Shown here piece by piece: positions 9,363 through 22,104 of a stretch of 64,000 nt of DNA. Position 1 is the stretch's first letter. Each line of letters starts with the position of its first letter. Source of the stretch: Piscinibacter caeni. Its GTDB lineage: Bacteria; Pseudomonadota; Gammaproteobacteria; Burkholderiales; Burkholderiaceae_C. Position numbers and translations under genes: made by a program. The stretch spans positions 25,654 to 89,653 of the forward strand of contig KZ836109.1 in assembly GCA_003265685.1 (NCBI GenBank), read 5' to 3'. Below the pieces are notes generated by a model. It worked only from the letters and a program-made list of their open reading frames with translations. It had not been told where the DNA came from and did no database searches.

Positions 9363-10507
9363 AGGTCCTCCAGCCGTTGGGGCGGGTAGGTGTCCCAGCC
9401 CAGGCAGGCGGGACATTGCCAGAAGTAGTTCTGCGCCTCGAAGGCGCAGGCGGCGCAGCGGTAGCGCTGCAGCGGCCTGGCCGAGCGGCCCACGGCCTCG
9501 CGCAGCGCGAGCGCCTCGGCCTCGTCGAACGCCGTGCCGCCGGCCTGCAGCAGGCCCTGCGCGGCGGCGAGCGAGGGGTGCTGCTGCAGGTGCGCGAGCA
9601 GCCGTTGGCGGTGCCGTGCCGGATCGTCGTCGAGCAGCGCGAGCGCGGCCAGCAGGTCGCTGCCCGGGCTGCGCCGGTACAGCGCCTCGAGCTGCTCGTA
9701 GGCCGGGCCGGGTTCGCCGAGCTGCCGCGCGCTGTCGGCGTAGTCGCGTGCGACCAGGTTGAACGCGGCCGGGTGCGCCGCCATCAGCGTGCCCCAGGCC
9801 TGCAGCGCCTCGCGGTGCTCGCCGCGTGCGCGGGCGCGCTGGCCGGCCAGGATCAGCGGGCGCGGCGCCTGCGGCGCGGCCTCGCGGGCGCGCTGCAGGG
9901 CCTCGGCGGCCTCGGCCTCCTGCTGGCGCGCCTGCGCTTCGAGCGCCAGCTCGCACCAGTAGTGCGCGATGCGGGCCTTGAACGAGCCGCTGCCGGCCCG
10001 CTCGAGCCGCGCCGCCACCTCGGCGGCGGCGCGCCATTCGCGCGAGCGCTCGTGCAGCGCCAGCAGCGCCAGGCGCGCCTCGGTGTCGAAGGGCGTGCCC
10101 TCGAGCGCCTCGAAGGCCTGCTCGGCGCGGTCGAACAGCCCGGCCTTCATGAAGTCCTGCGCCAGCGCGTGCTGGGCGCGCTCGCGGTCGGCGCTGACCA
10201 GGTCGCCGCGCTGCAGCAGGTGCTCGTGCACCCGCACCGCCCGCTCGTACTCGCCGCGGCGGCGGAACAGGTTGCCGAGCGCGAAATGCAGCTCGGTGGT
10301 GTCGGGGTCGTGCTGCACCGCCTCGATGAAGGCGTCGATCGCCTTGTCGTGCTGCTCGTTGAGCAGCAGGTTCAGGCCCTTGTAGTAGGCCTTGGGCGAT
10401 TCCTGCTGCTCGCGCTTCCACTGGCGCAGGTCCAGGCGCGAGGCGAGCCAGCCGAGCGCGAAGGCCACCGGCAGCCCGAGCAGCAGCCACTGCAGGTCAA
10501 ATTCCAT
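9359..10507 (-). CDS. lapB: LPS assembly regulator LapB (YciM)
   Basis: LapB is an inner-membrane-anchored TPR protein that, in E. coli, controls LPS synthesis by guiding LpxC to the FtsH protease. The 382-residue product has one N-terminal transmembrane helix (about 5-22), a run of TPR repeats (about 40-340) and a C-terminal rubredoxin-like metal knuckle with CAAC and CPAC pairs. Its neighbours, lapA upstream (11-base overlap) and the heptose genes downstream (4-base overlap), fit a role in LPS quantity control. Confidence 0.93.
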   Translation of the reverse strand: MEFDLQWLLLGLPVAFALGWLASRLDLRQWKREQQESPKAYYKGLNLLLNEQHDKAIDAFIEAVQHDPDTTELHFALGNLFRRRGEYERAVRVHEHLLQRGDLVSADRERAQHALAQDFMKAGLFDRAEQAFEALEGTPFDTEARLALLALHERSREWRAAAEVAARLERAGSGSFKARIAHYWCELALEAQARQQEAEAAEALQRAREAAPQAPRPLILAGQRARARGEHREALQAWGTLMAAHPAAFNLVARDYADSARQLGEPGPAYEQLEALYRRSPGSDLLAALALLDDDPARHRQRLLAHLQQHPSLAAAQGLLQAGGTAFDEAEALALREAVGRSARPLQRYRCAACAFEAQNYFWQCPACLGWDTYPPQRLEDL

Positions 10508-10808
10508 CGCGCGGCGGGTATTCCGGGGTGGGCGGCAGCACGAGCTGGGAGGTGTCGGTCGCGGCGCCGGGTTCGTCGTCGGACGTGCGGCGGCGCGCCA
10601 CGCGGCGGTGCCGCCACCAGCTCGGCAGCATCGCCAGCACGCCGGCCACGCAGCCGAACGCGAAGGCGGCGAGCACGACGAACACCATCGACGTGCGCCA
10701 CTCGTAGCCGAAGAACCAGCGGATGGCCGCGTCGTGCTGGTTGTTCAGCGCGAACGCGAAGAGAACGAAGAAGAGGAAGGCCCGGGCGAGCCAGATGACG
10801 ATGCGCAT
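10497..10808 (-). CDS. lapA: LapA family inner-membrane protein (LPS assembly)
   Basis: A 103-residue protein with two predicted membrane spans (about 5-22 and 42-62) separated by the NNQHDAAIRWFFGYEW loop that is characteristic of the LapA (YciS/DUF1049) family, then a basic RRHRRVARRR segment and a proline-rich cytoplasmic tail. LapA partners LapB in LPS homeostasis. The gene follows ihfB by 40 bases and overlaps lapB by 11 bases. Confidence 0.88.
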   Translation of the reverse strand: MRIVIWLARAFLFFVLFAFALNNQHDAAIRWFFGYEWRTSMVFVVLAAFAFGCVAGVLAMLPSWWRHRRVARRRTSDDEPGAATDTSQLVLPPTPEYPPRDGI

Positions 10809-10848
10809 CGGTGGGTCGCGCCGATTCTAACGACGCGACCCCCGGGAA

Positions 10849-11172
10849 TCAGCCGGCCGTGTCGGCCGGGCCCGGTTCGTCGCGCACCGGCACGTGGGCG
10901 TCGACCGCCTCGCGCAGGGCCTTGCCGGGCTTGAAATGGGGCACCAGCTTCTCGGGGATGATCACCTGCTCGCCGCTGCGCGGGTTGCGGCCCACGCGCG
11001 GCGGGCGGCGGTTGATCGAGAAGCTGCCGAAGCCGCGGATCTCGATGCGGTGCCCGCGCGCGAGCGCGTCGGACATCGCATCGAGGATCGTCTTGACCGC
11101 GAACTCGGTGTCGCGGTGGGTCAGCTGGCCGAAGCGCTCGGCCAGCTTGGTCACCAGGTCGGATCGGGTCAT
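10849..11172 (-). CDS. ihfB: Integration host factor subunit beta
   Basis: IHF is a heterodimeric nucleoid protein that sharply bends DNA at specific sites. The 107-residue product matches the HU/IHF fold: N-terminal helices ([17 protein letters not shown]), the central EIRGFGSFS, and the beta-arm [16 protein letters not shown] whose proline intercalates in DNA. It has a somewhat extended acidic C-terminal tail compared with the 94-residue E. coli protein. It follows rpsA by 29 bases, the arrangement also found in E. coli. Confidence 0.95.
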   Translation of the reverse strand: MTRSDLVTKLAERFGQLTHRDTEFAVKTILDAMSDALARGHRIEIRGFGSFSINRRPPRVGRNPRSGEQVIIPEKLVPHFKPGKALREAVDAHVPVRDEPGPADTAG

Positions 11173-11201
11173 GACGGTCCGTCGGCTCGCGGAAGTTCAG
11201 C

Positions 11202-12914
11202 TCACTCCGACTTGTTGTCCAGCTTGGCGCGCAGCAGGGCGCCCAGGCTGGTGGTGCCGGCGGTCTCGCGCTCGTTGGTCTGTGCCAGACGCTGCATCGC
11301 TTCCTGCTGGTCGGCGCTGTCCTTGGCCTTGATCGACAACTGGATCGAGCGCGTCTTGCGGTCGATGTTGATGATCAGGGCGGTGACCTCGTCGCCTTCC
11401 TTCAGCACGTTGCGCGCGTCTTCCACGCGGTCGCGGCTGATCTCGGAGGCGCGCAGGTAACCCGTCACGTCGGCGTTGAGCTGGATCTCGGCGCCGCGGG
11501 GGTCGACGCTCTTGACCTTGCCGGACACCGTCGCACCGCGGTCGTTGACCGAGGTGTAGCTGGTGAACGGGTCGGAATCGAGCTGCTTGATGCCCAGCGA
11601 GATGCGCTCGCGGTCGACGTCGACGGCCAGCACCACGGCCTCGACTTCCTGGCCCTTCTTGTAGTTGCGCACCGCGCTCTCGCCCGGCTCGTTCCAGGAC
11701 AGGTCGGACAGGTGCACCAGGCCGTCGATGCCGGCGGCCAGGCCGACAAACACGCCGAAGTCGGTGATCGACTTGACCGGGCCCTTGACCTTGTCGCCAC
11801 GCTGCACGGTGGCGGCGAACTCCTCCCAGGGGTTCGCCTTGCACTGCTTCATGCCCAGGCTGATGCGGCGCTTGTCCTCGTCGATCTCGAGCACCATGAC
11901 CTCGACTTCCTCGCCGAGGGAGACCACCTTGTTCGGGGCGACGTTCTTGTTGGTCCAGTCCATCTCGGAGACGTGCACCAGGCCTTCGATGCCCGGCTCG
12001 ATCTCGACGAAGGCGCCGTAGTCGGCGATGTTGGTGACCTTGCCGAACAGGCGCGTGCCCTGCGGGTAGCGGCGCGAGACGCCGTGCCACGGGTCGTCGC
12101 CGAGCTGCTTGAGGCCGAGCGAGACGCGGTTCTTCTCGGCGTCGAACTTCAGCACCTTGGCGTCGAGCTCCTGGCCGACCTGCACCACCTCGCTCGGGTG
12201 CCGCACGCGGCGCCAGGCCATGTCGGTGATGTGCAGCAGGCCGTCGATGCCGCCGAGGTCGACGAACGCACCGTACTCGGTGATGTTCTTGACCACGCCG
12301 TGCACGATCGCGCCTTCATGCAGCGTCTCGAGCAGCTTGGCGCGCTCTTCGCCCATCGAGGCCTCGACCACCGCGCGGCGCGACAACACGACGTTGTTGC
12401 GCTTGCGGTCGAGCTTGATGACCTTGAACTCCATGGTCTTGCCCTCGAACGGCGTCATGTCCTTGACAGGACGCGTGTCGAGCAGCGAGCCGGGGAGGAA
12501 GGCGCGGATGCCGTTGACCAGCACCGTCAGGCCGCCCTTGACCTTGCCGTTCACCGTGCCGGTGACGAAGTCGCCCGACTCGAGCGCCTTCTCGAGCGCC
12601 AGCCAGGAGGCCAGGCGCTTGGCCTTGTCGCGCGACAGGATGGTGTCGCCGTAGCCGTTCTCGAGCGCGTCGATGGCCACCGAGACGAAATCGCCCACCT
12701 GGACCTCGAGGCCGCCGGTGTCGTTCTTGAATTCGTCGATGGGGATGTAGGCTTCCGACTTCAGGCCGGCATTGACCACCACGAAGTTGTAGTCGACACG
12801 GACGACTTCGGCCGTGATGACCTCGCCACTGCGCATCTCCGAGCGCTTGAGCGATTCTTCGAACAGGGCGGCAAAGGATTCGCCGCCGCCGGTGGCTTGT
12901 TGAACTTGGGACAT
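11202..12914 (-). CDS. rpsA: 30S ribosomal protein S1
   Basis: S1 binds mRNA to the 30S subunit and helps unfold structured or SD-poor initiation regions. The 570-residue protein has six S1/OB domains (about 87-residue spacing) after an N-terminal ribosome-anchoring segment ([12 protein letters not shown]); the repeated signatures [32 protein letters not shown] and [16 protein letters not shown] are plain. The start at 12914 lacks a recognisable Shine-Dalgarno sequence (bases just upstream on the mRNA read GAAAGUCCCC), and the 96-base leader can fold into hairpins, features known from autoregulated rpsA in E. coli. Confidence 0.97.
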   Translation of the reverse strand: MSQVQQATGGGESFAALFEESLKRSEMRSGEVITAEVVRVDYNFVVVNAGLKSEAYIPIDEFKNDTGGLEVQVGDFVSVAIDALENGYGDTILSRDKAKRLASWLALEKALESGDFVTGTVNGKVKGGLTVLVNGIRAFLPGSLLDTRPVKDMTPFEGKTMEFKVIKLDRKRNNVVLSRRAVVEASMGEERAKLLETLHEGAIVHGVVKNITEYGAFVDLGGIDGLLHITDMAWRRVRHPSEVVQVGQELDAKVLKFDAEKNRVSLGLKQLGDDPWHGVSRRYPQGTRLFGKVTNIADYGAFVEIEPGIEGLVHVSEMDWTNKNVAPNKVVSLGEEVEVMVLEIDEDKRRISLGMKQCKANPWEEFAATVQRGDKVKGPVKSITDFGVFVGLAAGIDGLVHLSDLSWNEPGESAVRNYKKGQEVEAVVLAVDVDRERISLGIKQLDSDPFTSYTSVNDRGATVSGKVKSVDPRGAEIQLNADVTGYLRASEISRDRVEDARNVLKEGDEVTALIINIDRKTRSIQLSIKAKDSADQQEAMQRLAQTNERETAGTTSLGALLRAKLDNKSE

Positions 12915-13010
12915 GGGGACTTTCGGGTGCGGCTTGCGCCGCGGGTTGCGGTTGACGATCCGTCGCCCCGGCGCGCCTTGCGGCGCTGGAGGGGAGGCGA
13001 CGGGCCTTCT
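12915..13010 (-). promoter_or_regulatory. Structured rpsA leader, candidate S1 autoregulatory element
   Basis: On the mRNA-sense (minus) strand the leader contains an outer 8-bp stem (12996-13003 pairing with 12960-12967) enclosing a 5-bp stem with a GCAA tetraloop (12973-12986), then a second 5-bp GCGGC/GCCGC hairpin also with a GCAA loop (12929-12942). The start codon follows the second hairpin by 14 bases with no SD. E. coli rpsA also lacks a good SD and uses leader hairpins for S1-controlled initiation. The folding is directly readable; the regulatory role is inference. The outer stem could alternatively end aroA-cmk transcripts. Confidence 0.5.
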
Positions 13011-15020
13011 TCAGTGGCCCTTTGCCGAGGCGAAGGGCCGACGCTGCTCCCAGGCTTCCAGCACCAGGGCCATCGAGTCGTCGACGCCCAGGGCCGAGTT
13101 GTCCAGCAGCAGCGCCTTCGGGGCCGGCTTCAAGGGGGCGACGCTGCGGTTCGAATCCCTCGCATCGCGCGCCTCGAGATCGGCTCGAAGGTCGTCGATG
13201 CTAGCCGGAATTCCCTTTGAAATCAACTGCTTGTAGCGTCGCTCCGCGCGTGTGGCGGCACTCGCCGTGAGGAACACCTTGAGGTCGGCGCCGGGGAAGA
13301 TCACCGTGCCCATGTCGCGCCCATCGGCCACCAGCCCGGGCACGCGCCGGAATCCGAGCTGCAGCTGGCGCAGCGCCTCGCGCACCGCCGGCCAGGCGGC
13401 CACGCGCGAGGCCATCAGGCCCACCTGCTCGTCGCGCAGCGCCTCGGCGACGTTCTCGGCGCCCAGGTGGGCATCGCCGCCGACGAAATGCAGGTCCAGC
13501 CCGGCCGCGACGCGGGCCAGCGCAGCCTCGTCGTCGCCCGGCACGCCCTGGCGCATCGCGGTCAGCGCGGTCGCGCGGTAGACCGCGCCGGAGTCGAGGA
13601 AGTGGTAGCCCAGCGCCTTGGCGACGGCGCTGGCGAGCGTGCCCTTGCCGGAGGCGGTGGGGCCGTCGACCGTGATGACGGGGATGTCGTCCAGCCGCGT
13701 ACGCACCAGGCCGAACAGCGCCTCGAAGTACTCCGGGAAGGTCTTGGCGACGCACTTCGGGTCGAGGATGCGCACCGGCGCGCCGGCGAAGGCGGCCAGC
13801 GAGAAGCACATCGCGATGCGGTGGTCGTCGTAGGTGCGGACCGCGGCGGGGCTCGTGCGCGCCGGCGGCGTGACGGCGATGGAATCGGCGCCTTCCTCGA
13901 CCGTGGCGCCGAGCTTGCGCAGCTCGGCGGCCATCGCGGCGATGCGGTCGGTCTCCTTGACGCGCCAGCTGGCGATGTTCGTCAGCCGCGTGGTGCCCTG
14001 GGCGAAGAGCGCCATGACGGCCAGCGTCATCGCGGCGTCGGGGATGTGGTTGCAGTCCAGCGTGATCGCCTGCAGCGGGAAGCGGCTGCGCTTGACCTCG
14101 AGCCAGCCGGGGCCGCTCGTCACGTCGGCGCCCATCGCCTGCGCCGCCTCGACGAAGCGGATGTCGCCCTGGATCGAATCGCTGCCCACGCCCTCGATGC
14201 GCACCGGCGCGTCGGGCGCGGCGATCGCGCCGAGCGCGATGAAGTACGAGGCCGAGGACGCATCACCCTCGACGTGGATGCTGCCCGGCGAACTGTAGGC
14301 GCTGCCCTGCGGGATCGTGAAGCGCTGCCAGCCCTCGCGCCGCACCGCGATACCGAAGCGCGCCAGCAGGTTCAGCGTGATCTCGACGTAGGGCTTGGAG
14401 ATCAGTTCGCCCTCGACCTCGACGACGATGTCGTTGCCCTGTGCCACCAGCGGCAGCGCGAGCAGCAGTGCGGTGAGGAACTGGCTGGAGACGTCGCCCC
14501 GGACACGGATGGCGCGGATCGGCGCGGTGGTGCGCAGCGCGCCGGCAGACAGGCGCAGCGGCGGGTAACCGTCCTGGCCGAGGTAATCCACCGTGCAGCC
14601 GAGCTGGCGCAGTGCGTCGACCAGGTCGCCGATCGGCCGCTCGTGCATGCGCGGCACGCCGGAGAGTTCGAAGCGACCGCCCTGCGTGGCGGCGAGCACC
14701 GCCAGCGCGGCGGTCAGCGGCCGCATCGCGGTGCCGGCGTTGCCGAGGAAGAGCTGCGCCTCGGTGGTCTTCAGGCGCGCGCCGAGGCCGGTGACGCGCA
14801 GCGCCTCACCCTCGCGCTCAAGCCCGCAGCCCAGCGTGCGCAGGGCCTCGAGCATCACGCGCGTGTCGTCGGAGTCGAGCAGGTCGTGCACGACGGTCGT
14901 GCCCGCGCTCAGCCCGGCCAGCAGCAGCACGCGGTTGGAGATGCTCTTGGAGCCCGGCAGGCGCACCAGGCCGGAGGCGGTCTGCAGCGGGGGAAGGTCG
15001 AGGAACTCGGTGGCGAACAT
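13011..15020 (-). CDS. aroA: Bifunctional 3-phosphoshikimate 1-carboxyvinyltransferase / cytidylate kinase
   Basis: A 669-residue fusion. Residues about 1-440 are EPSP synthase (AroA): substrate loop GSKSISNR near the N-terminus, and DDHRIAM late in the domain; it adds PEP to shikimate-3-phosphate in chorismate synthesis. Residues about 445-669 are cytidylate kinase (Cmk), beginning [15 protein letters not shown] (P-loop) and containing the family segment [10 protein letters not shown]; it makes CDP/dCDP. No stop or frameshift separates the domains, and the linker is only a few residues after the AroA C-terminus. This fusion is known in several Burkholderiales. It lies between tyrA (10-base gap) and rpsA, where separate aroA and cmk genes normally sit. 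Confidence 0.95.
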   Translation of the reverse strand: MFATEFLDLPPLQTASGLVRLPGSKSISNRVLLLAGLSAGTTVVHDLLDSDDTRVMLEALRTLGCGLEREGEALRVTGLGARLKTTEAQLFLGNAGTAMRPLTAALAVLAATQGGRFELSGVPRMHERPIGDLVDALRQLGCTVDYLGQDGYPPLRLSAGALRTTAPIRAIRVRGDVSSQFLTALLLALPLVAQGNDIVVEVEGELISKPYVEITLNLLARFGIAVRREGWQRFTIPQGSAYSSPGSIHVEGDASSASYFIALGAIAAPDAPVRIEGVGSDSIQGDIRFVEAAQAMGADVTSGPGWLEVKRSRFPLQAITLDCNHIPDAAMTLAVMALFAQGTTRLTNIASWRVKETDRIAAMAAELRKLGATVEEGADSIAVTPPARTSPAAVRTYDDHRIAMCFSLAAFAGAPVRILDPKCVAKTFPEYFEALFGLVRTRLDDIPVITVDGPTASGKGTLASAVAKALGYHFLDSGAVYRATALTAMRQGVPGDDEAALARVAAGLDLHFVGGDAHLGAENVAEALRDEQVGLMASRVAAWPAVREALRQLQLGFRRVPGLVADGRDMGTVIFPGADLKVFLTASAATRAERRYKQLISKGIPASIDDLRADLEARDARDSNRSVAPLKPAPKALLLDNSALGVDDSMALVLEAWEQRRPFASAKGH

Positions 15021-15030
15021 GCGCGGCGCG

Positions 15031-15915
15031 TCAGCGGTTGCCGCCGGGCTTGCCGCTGCCCATGTGCCAGCCGGCGCGCGCCTCGGAGGCCTTGCGGATC
15101 AGGTCCTCGAGCGCCTCGGCGTTGCCGGTCTTGATGACATGCTCCATCGCGTCCAGCGTGTGCCGGAAGCGCTGCGACTGCTTGAGGATCTCTTCGCGGT
15201 TGGACATCAGGATGTCGCGCCAGACCGTCGGGTCGCTGGCGGCGATGCGGGTGAAGTCGCGGAAGCCCGGGCCGGCGAGGGAGAGGAAGTCGCGCCCGGC
15301 CGGCTGGCGCGCCACCGAGTTGAAGTAGGCGAAGGCCAGCATGTGCGGCAGGTGGCTGACGGCGGCGAACGCGGCGTCGTGGTTCTCCGGCGTCATGCGC
15401 AGCACCTGCGCGCCGATCGCGGCCCAGCAGTCGGTGGCCTTCTGCACCAGCTCGGGCGTGGTCTGCGGCAGCGGCGTGAGGATCACCTGGCGGCCGCTGT
15501 AGAGCGCCGCGTCGGCATGGGCGATGCCGGCCACCTCCTTGCCGGCGATCGGGTGCGCCGGCACGAACGAGGGCACGCGCTCCTTGAGCACCCGGCGCGC
15601 GGCGTCCACCACGTCGCGCTTGGTCGAGCCCACGTCCATGAACAGCACGCCGGGTTCGACCAGGTGACGGATCGCCTTGAAGGTGGACTCGGTGGCCGAC
15701 ACCGGCACCGAGATCAGCACCACGTCCGAGCCGGAGACCGCCAGCAGCGCCGACTCGGCCGCCTGGTCGATCACGCCGAGCTGGCGCGCGCGCTCGGTGG
15801 TGGAGGGCGACTTGCTGTAGCCGATCACGCGCTTGACCAGGCCGGCGCGCTTGAGCGCCAGCGCGAACGAACCGCCCATCAAGCCGCAACCGATGACACC
15901 GAGCTGGTTGAACAT
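15031..15915 (-). CDS. tyrA: Prephenate dehydrogenase
   Basis: TyrA oxidatively decarboxylates prephenate to 4-hydroxyphenylpyruvate for tyrosine. The 294-residue protein starts with the NAD(P)-binding [11 protein letters not shown] motif, has the [10 protein letters not shown] segment with a substrate-binding His, and the [12 protein letters not shown] helix of the all-alpha dimerisation domain. No chorismate mutase or ACT domain is attached, in keeping with the monofunctional betaproteobacterial form. It follows pheA by 17 bases; hisC, which often lies between pheA and tyrA in this order, is absent here. Confidence 0.93.
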   Translation of the reverse strand: MFNQLGVIGCGLMGGSFALALKRAGLVKRVIGYSKSPSTTERARQLGVIDQAAESALLAVSGSDVVLISVPVSATESTFKAIRHLVEPGVLFMDVGSTKRDVVDAARRVLKERVPSFVPAHPIAGKEVAGIAHADAALYSGRQVILTPLPQTTPELVQKATDCWAAIGAQVLRMTPENHDAAFAAVSHLPHMLAFAYFNSVARQPAGRDFLSLAGPGFRDFTRIAASDPTVWRDILMSNREEILKQSQRFRHTLDAMEHVIKTGNAEALEDLIRKASEARAGWHMGSGKPGGNR

Positions 15916-15932
15916 CTGCGAGTCGGTCCTGG

Positions 15933-17039
15933 TCAGTGCACGTCGATGGGATAGGTGCCCAGCACCTTGAAGAACGCGCACACGCCGCGCAGCTCCCTGA
16001 GCGCCTGCGCCACGTGCGGCTGGTCCGGGTGGCCCTGCAGGTCGATGTAGAAGTAGTACTCCCACTGGCCCGAACGTGCCGGGCGCGACTCGAAGCGGCT
16101 CATCGACACGCCGTGCTGCTTCAGCGGCACCAGCATGTCGTGCACCGCGCCGGGCTTGTTGGCCACCGAGACCACGAGGCTGGTGCAGTCGTGGCCCGAG
16201 GCGGCCGGGCGCGGGTGGCGGTCCGGGTGCGCCAGGATCGCGAAACGGGTGCGGTTGTGCGCCTCGTCCTGGATCGCCGGGGCCACCACGTGCAGGCCGA
16301 ACTCGCTGCCGGCGCGCTCGCTGGCAATCGCCGCCAGGCCGGTGTCGGCGGCCGCCAGGCGCGCGCCCTCGGCATTGCTGGCCACCGGGCGGCGCTCCAC
16401 CTGCGGCAGGTGGTTGGACAGCCAGCCGTGGCATTGCGCGAGCGCCTGCGGGTGGGCGCAGACGGCCTTGATGCCCCCCAGCGAGTTCTCGCGCCGCAGC
16501 AGGTTGTGCTTCACCACCAGGCTGGTCTCGCCGATGATGAACAGCGGCGTGGTCAGGAACAGGTCGAGCGAGCGCGTCACCACGCCCTCGGTGGAGTTCT
16601 CGACCGGCACGACGCCGAAGTCGGCCGCGCCGGCCACCGTCTGGTGCAGCACCTCGTCGAAGTTGGCGCAGGGCACGCGCACGATCGACGAGCCGAAGAA
16701 GCCGAGCGCCGCCTCCTCGCTGAAGGTGCCGGCCGGGCCCAGGTAGGCCACCCGCGTGGGGGTCTCGAGCGCGCGGCAGGCCGACATGATCTCGCGCCAG
16801 ATCGGCGCCACGCTCTCGGACTTCAGCGGCCCCGGGTTGGCGGCCTTCAGCCCGTCGATCACCTGCGCCTCGCGCTCGGGGCGGAACACCACCGAGCCCT
16901 CCTTCTTCTTCAGCTCGCCGACCTGCTGGGCCAGCTGCGCACGGCGGTTCAGCAGCGCGAGCAGCTCGCGGTCGAGCCCGTCGATCTGCGTGCGCAGCGC
17001 GAGCAGCTCGGGCAGGGGCGAGGCGGGAGAGTCAGCCAT
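15933..17039 (-). CDS. pheA: Bifunctional chorismate mutase / prephenate dehydratase (P-protein)
   Basis: The 368-residue protein converts chorismate to prephenate and then to phenylpyruvate. The AroQ-type mutase domain occupies about 1-90 (LRTQIDGLDRELLALLNRR). The dehydratase domain starts at VAYLGPAGTFSEEAA and contains NSTEGVV with the active-site Thr region. The C-terminal ACT domain (from about residue 285, TSLVVSVANKPGAVHDML, then SRFESRPAR) is the phenylalanine feedback site. serC, the common upstream neighbour, is missing; gyrA lies directly upstream on the same strand. Confidence 0.95.
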   Translation of the reverse strand: MADSPASPLPELLALRTQIDGLDRELLALLNRRAQLAQQVGELKKKEGSVVFRPEREAQVIDGLKAANPGPLKSESVAPIWREIMSACRALETPTRVAYLGPAGTFSEEAALGFFGSSIVRVPCANFDEVLHQTVAGAADFGVVPVENSTEGVVTRSLDLFLTTPLFIIGETSLVVKHNLLRRENSLGGIKAVCAHPQALAQCHGWLSNHLPQVERRPVASNAEGARLAAADTGLAAIASERAGSEFGLHVVAPAIQDEAHNRTRFAILAHPDRHPRPAASGHDCTSLVVSVANKPGAVHDMLVPLKQHGVSMSRFESRPARSGQWEYYFYIDLQGHPDQPHVAQALRELRGVCAFFKVLGTYPIDVH

Positions 17040-17112
17040 GGGCCGGAAATTGTCGCATCAGTTGCCTTCCGGCCAGGCGGCGCGGGCCGCCGGGCGGGCC
17101 GGGCACGCGGCC

Positions 17113-19716
<2,604 letters not shown>

Positions 19717-19973
19717 GCGGCGCTCGAGGCAGGGCTCGTGGAGGAGGTGGCGTCGCGGGGCTGGAGCCGGCGCCACGCAAAACGATTGATTCTAATTGCG
19801 CTACCTTGTGGCACCTGCGCAACATCGTCACCGACGTACCGCAGGCCCGAGGCCAAAATCAAGTCACGGAAAGGCCCTATGGCACAATCCGCCGTCGGTG
19901 GTCGGCACCCGCGGACGAGGGCTTTGCCAGCGTTCTCGAAGACCAACTGCTCAATTCCCTCGAGAGGAGAATC
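19717..19973. promoter_or_regulatory. Divergent gyrA / ompA promoter region
   Basis: This 257-base gap is the longest non-coding stretch and must hold both the gyrA and ompA promoters. It is locally AT-richer than its surroundings (for example TTGATTCTAATTG near 19789 and CAAAATCAAG near 19854), as expected for promoter DNA. I could not assign -35/-10 pairs with confidence. The ompA ribosome-binding site GAGAGGAGA is immediately before its ATG. Confidence 0.5.
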
Positions 19974-20642
19974 ATGAAGAAACTGAACAAGGTGGCGTCG
20001 CTCTTCGCAACCGCCGCGCTTGCCGCCTCCGCGTCGGGTGTGTCCGCCCAGACGATCGACAACTGGGTCAACAGCACCGGCATCACCTGGAAGAACGGCA
20101 CCAACGAGCTGTGCTGGCGTGATGCCAACTGGACGCCGGCCACCGCCAAGGAAGACTGCGACGGCGCGCTGAAGAAGGCCGCTCCGGCCCCGGCGCCCGC
20201 CCCGGCCCCCGCGCCCGCCCCGGCGCCCGCGCCCGCCCCGGTCGCTCCGCCGCCCCCGCCGGCGCCGCCGGCCGCTCCGGTGAGCGAGAAGGTCACGTTC
20301 GCGGCCGACGCGTTCTTCGACACCGACAAGGCCGTGCTGAAGCCCGAGGGCAAGGCAAAGCTGGACGACCTGACCAGCAAGATCTCCGGCATCAACCTCG
20401 AAGTCATCATCGCCGTCGGCCACACCGACAGCGACGGCTCGGATGCGTACAACCAGAAGCTGTCGGTGCGTCGCGCCGAGGCCGTCAAGGAGTACCTGAC
20501 GAGCAAGGGCGTCGAGAAGAACCGCGTCTACACCGAAGGCAAGGGCGAGAAGCAGCCCGTGGCCGACAACAAGACCAAGGAAGGCAAGGCGAAGAACCGC
20601 CGCGTCGAGATCGAGGTCGTCGGCACCCGCACCAAGAAGTGA
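19974..20642 (+). CDS. OmpA family outer-membrane / peptidoglycan-binding protein
   Basis: A 222-residue exported protein. Residues 1-25 form a signal peptide (MKKLNKVASLFATAALAASASGVSAQ), followed by a short two-cysteine segment (NELCWRDANWTPATAKEDC), a Pro-Ala linker (69-102) and a C-terminal OmpA domain (about 105-222) with the peptidoglycan-binding motif GHTDSDGSDAYN and NRRVEIEV. It lacks the eight-stranded barrel of E. coli OmpA, as is usual for this betaproteobacterial form next to gyrA and ubiG. A strong ribosome-binding site (GAGAGGAGA) supports the ATG at 19974, and a clear terminator follows, so it is probably a highly expressed single gene. Confidence 0.93.
   Translation: MKKLNKVASLFATAALAASASGVSAQTIDNWVNSTGITWKNGTNELCWRDANWTPATAKEDCDGALKKAAPAPAPAPAPAPAPAPAPAPVAPPPPPAPPAAPVSEKVTFAADAFFDTDKAVLKPEGKAKLDDLTSKISGINLEVIIAVGHTDSDGSDAYNQKLSVRRAEAVKEYLTSKGVEKNRVYTEGKGEKQPVADNKTKEGKAKNRRVEIEVVGTRTKK
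20178..20279 (+). repeat. Pro-Ala low-complexity linker repeat inside ompA
   Basis: Thirty-four codons alternate mostly between Ala and Pro (GCN CCN), ending in a poly-Pro stretch. The protein segment is a stiff periplasm-spanning linker between the short N-terminal region and the peptidoglycan-binding domain. The repetitive DNA is a likely site of length variation between strains. Confidence 0.85.
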
Positions 20643-20666
20643 CCTGACGGTCCTTCCGACGCAGAC

Positions 20667-20697
20667 AAACCCCGCCCCGGCGGGGTTTGTTGTTTCT
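20667..20697 (+). terminator. Intrinsic terminator after ompA
   Basis: The stem AAACCCCGCC pairs with GGCGGGGTTT (20667-20676 with 20679-20688); the innermost pairs open to give a four-base loop. A T-rich tail TGTTGTTTCT follows. This is the clearest Rho-independent terminator in the window. The upstream A run could allow it to work from the other strand as well. Confidence 0.85.
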
Positions 20698-20719
20698 GGC
20701 CTTTACCTACCATCCGCGC

Positions 20720-21430
20720 ATGAGCACGAGCGCCAACGTCGACCCGCAGGAACTCGCCAAGTTCAGCGAACTGGCCCACCGCTGGTGGGACCCGGAGAGC
20801 GAGTTCCGCCCCCTGCACCAGATCAATCCGCTGCGGCTGGACTGGATCGCGTCGCTGATGCCGCTGGCGGGCAAGCGCATCGTCGACGTCGGCTGCGGCG
20901 GCGGCATCCTGGCCGACGCGATGGCGCGCCGCGGCGCCGACGTGCTGGGCATCGACCTCGCCACCAAGCCGCTGCGCGTGGCGCAGTTGCACGCGCTCGA
21001 GGCCGGCACCACCTCGGTGGCCTATCGCGAGATCGCCGCCGAGGCGCTGGCGGCAGAGCAGCCCGGCAGCTTCGATGCCGTCACCTGCATGGAGATGCTC
21101 GAGCACGTGCCCGACCCGGCCTCGACGGTGCAGGCCTGCGCGACGCTCGCCAAGCCGGGCGGCTGGGTGTTCTTCTCGACGCTGAACCGCAACCCGAAGT
21201 CCTTCCTGTTCGCGATCGTCGGCGCGGAGTACGTGCTGCGCCTGCTGCCGCGCGGCACGCACGAATACGCCCGCTTCATCCGGCCGAGCGAGCTGGCGCG
21301 CTGGTGCCGCGACGCCGGGCTCGACGCCACCGCCACGCGCGGCCTGGGGTACAACCCGCTGACCAAGCGCTACGCCCTGAACGCCGACACGAGCGTGAAC
21401 TACCTCGTGGCCTGCCGCAAGAGCGCATGA
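20720..21430 (+). CDS. ubiG: Ubiquinone biosynthesis O-methyltransferase UbiG
   Basis: UbiG performs both O-methylations in ubiquinone synthesis at the inner membrane. The 236-residue protein has the UbiG N-terminus ([26 protein letters not shown]), the SAM-binding [10 protein letters not shown] motif (about residue 56), the [11 protein letters not shown] post-motif and the C-terminal NYLVACRK. It starts 23 bases past the ompA terminator and overlaps gph by 4 bases (ATGA), so ubiG-gph form an operon. Confidence 0.95.
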   Translation: MSTSANVDPQELAKFSELAHRWWDPESEFRPLHQINPLRLDWIASLMPLAGKRIVDVGCGGGILADAMARRGADVLGIDLATKPLRVAQLHALEAGTTSVAYREIAAEALAAEQPGSFDAVTCMEMLEHVPDPASTVQACATLAKPGGWVFFSTLNRNPKSFLFAIVGAEYVLRLLPRGTHEYARFIRPSELARWCRDAGLDATATRGLGYNPLTKRYALNADTSVNYLVACRKSA

Positions 21431-22092
21431 GGCTCGCCGTGCGGGCGGTGCTGTTCGACCTGGACGGCACCCTGATCGACAGCGCGCCCGACCTGGCCGG
21501 CACGGGCAACGACATGCGCGCCGCGCGCGGCCTGCCGCTGCTGCCGCTGGATGAACTGCGGCCGATGGTGGGCGCCGGCGCCCGCGGCATGGTCGGGCGG
21601 GCGCTCGGTGTCGCCCCGGGGCAGGCCGGGTTCGAGGCGCTGCGCGACGAGTTCCTGCAGCGCTACGAGGCCCGCATGACGCGCGAGACACGGGTGTTCG
21701 AAGCGATACAGCCGGTGCTCGCGGCGCTGGCCTCGCGCCGGCACCCCTGGGGCATCGTCACCAACAAGGTGACGCGCTACACCGAGCCCATCGTGCGCGC
21801 ACTCGGGCTGGCCGAGGCCGCGGCGGTGGTGGTGTGCGGCGACACCACGCCGCACGCCAAGCCGCACCCGGCCCCGCTGCTCGAGGCAGCACGGCGCATC
21901 GGGCTGGAGCCGGGCGAGTGCGTCTACGTCGGCGACGACCTGCGCGACGTGCAGGCCGGCCGCGCCGCCGGCATGGCCACCGTGGCCGCCGCATGGGGCT
22001 ACCTCGGCGACGGCGACCACATCGACGACTGGGGCGCCGACCACGTGATCGCCGAACCCGGCCAGCTCTTGAACTTGCTGTCGCTGGCCTAA
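21427..22092 (+). CDS. gph: Phosphoglycolate phosphatase (HAD superfamily)
   Basis: Gph removes phosphate from 2-phosphoglycolate formed during DNA repair or photorespiratory metabolism. The 221-residue HAD protein has motif [11 protein letters not shown] (nucleophile Asp10), motif II Thr in GIVTNK, motif III Lys in KPHP and motif IV VGDDLRD. It overlaps ubiG and ends 12 bases before ssrA. HAD phosphatases can be broad in substrate, but the ubiG-gph pairing is standard in proteobacteria. Confidence 0.9.
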   Translation: MRLAVRAVLFDLDGTLIDSAPDLAGTGNDMRAARGLPLLPLDELRPMVGAGARGMVGRALGVAPGQAGFEALRDEFLQRYEARMTRETRVFEAIQPVLAALASRRHPWGIVTNKVTRYTEPIVRALGLAEAAAVVVCGDTTPHAKPHPAPLLEAARRIGLEPGECVYVGDDLRDVQAGRAAGMATVAAAWGYLGDGDHIDDWGADHVIAEPGQLLNLLSLA

Positions 22093-22104
22093 ACTACGGG
22101 CTGA

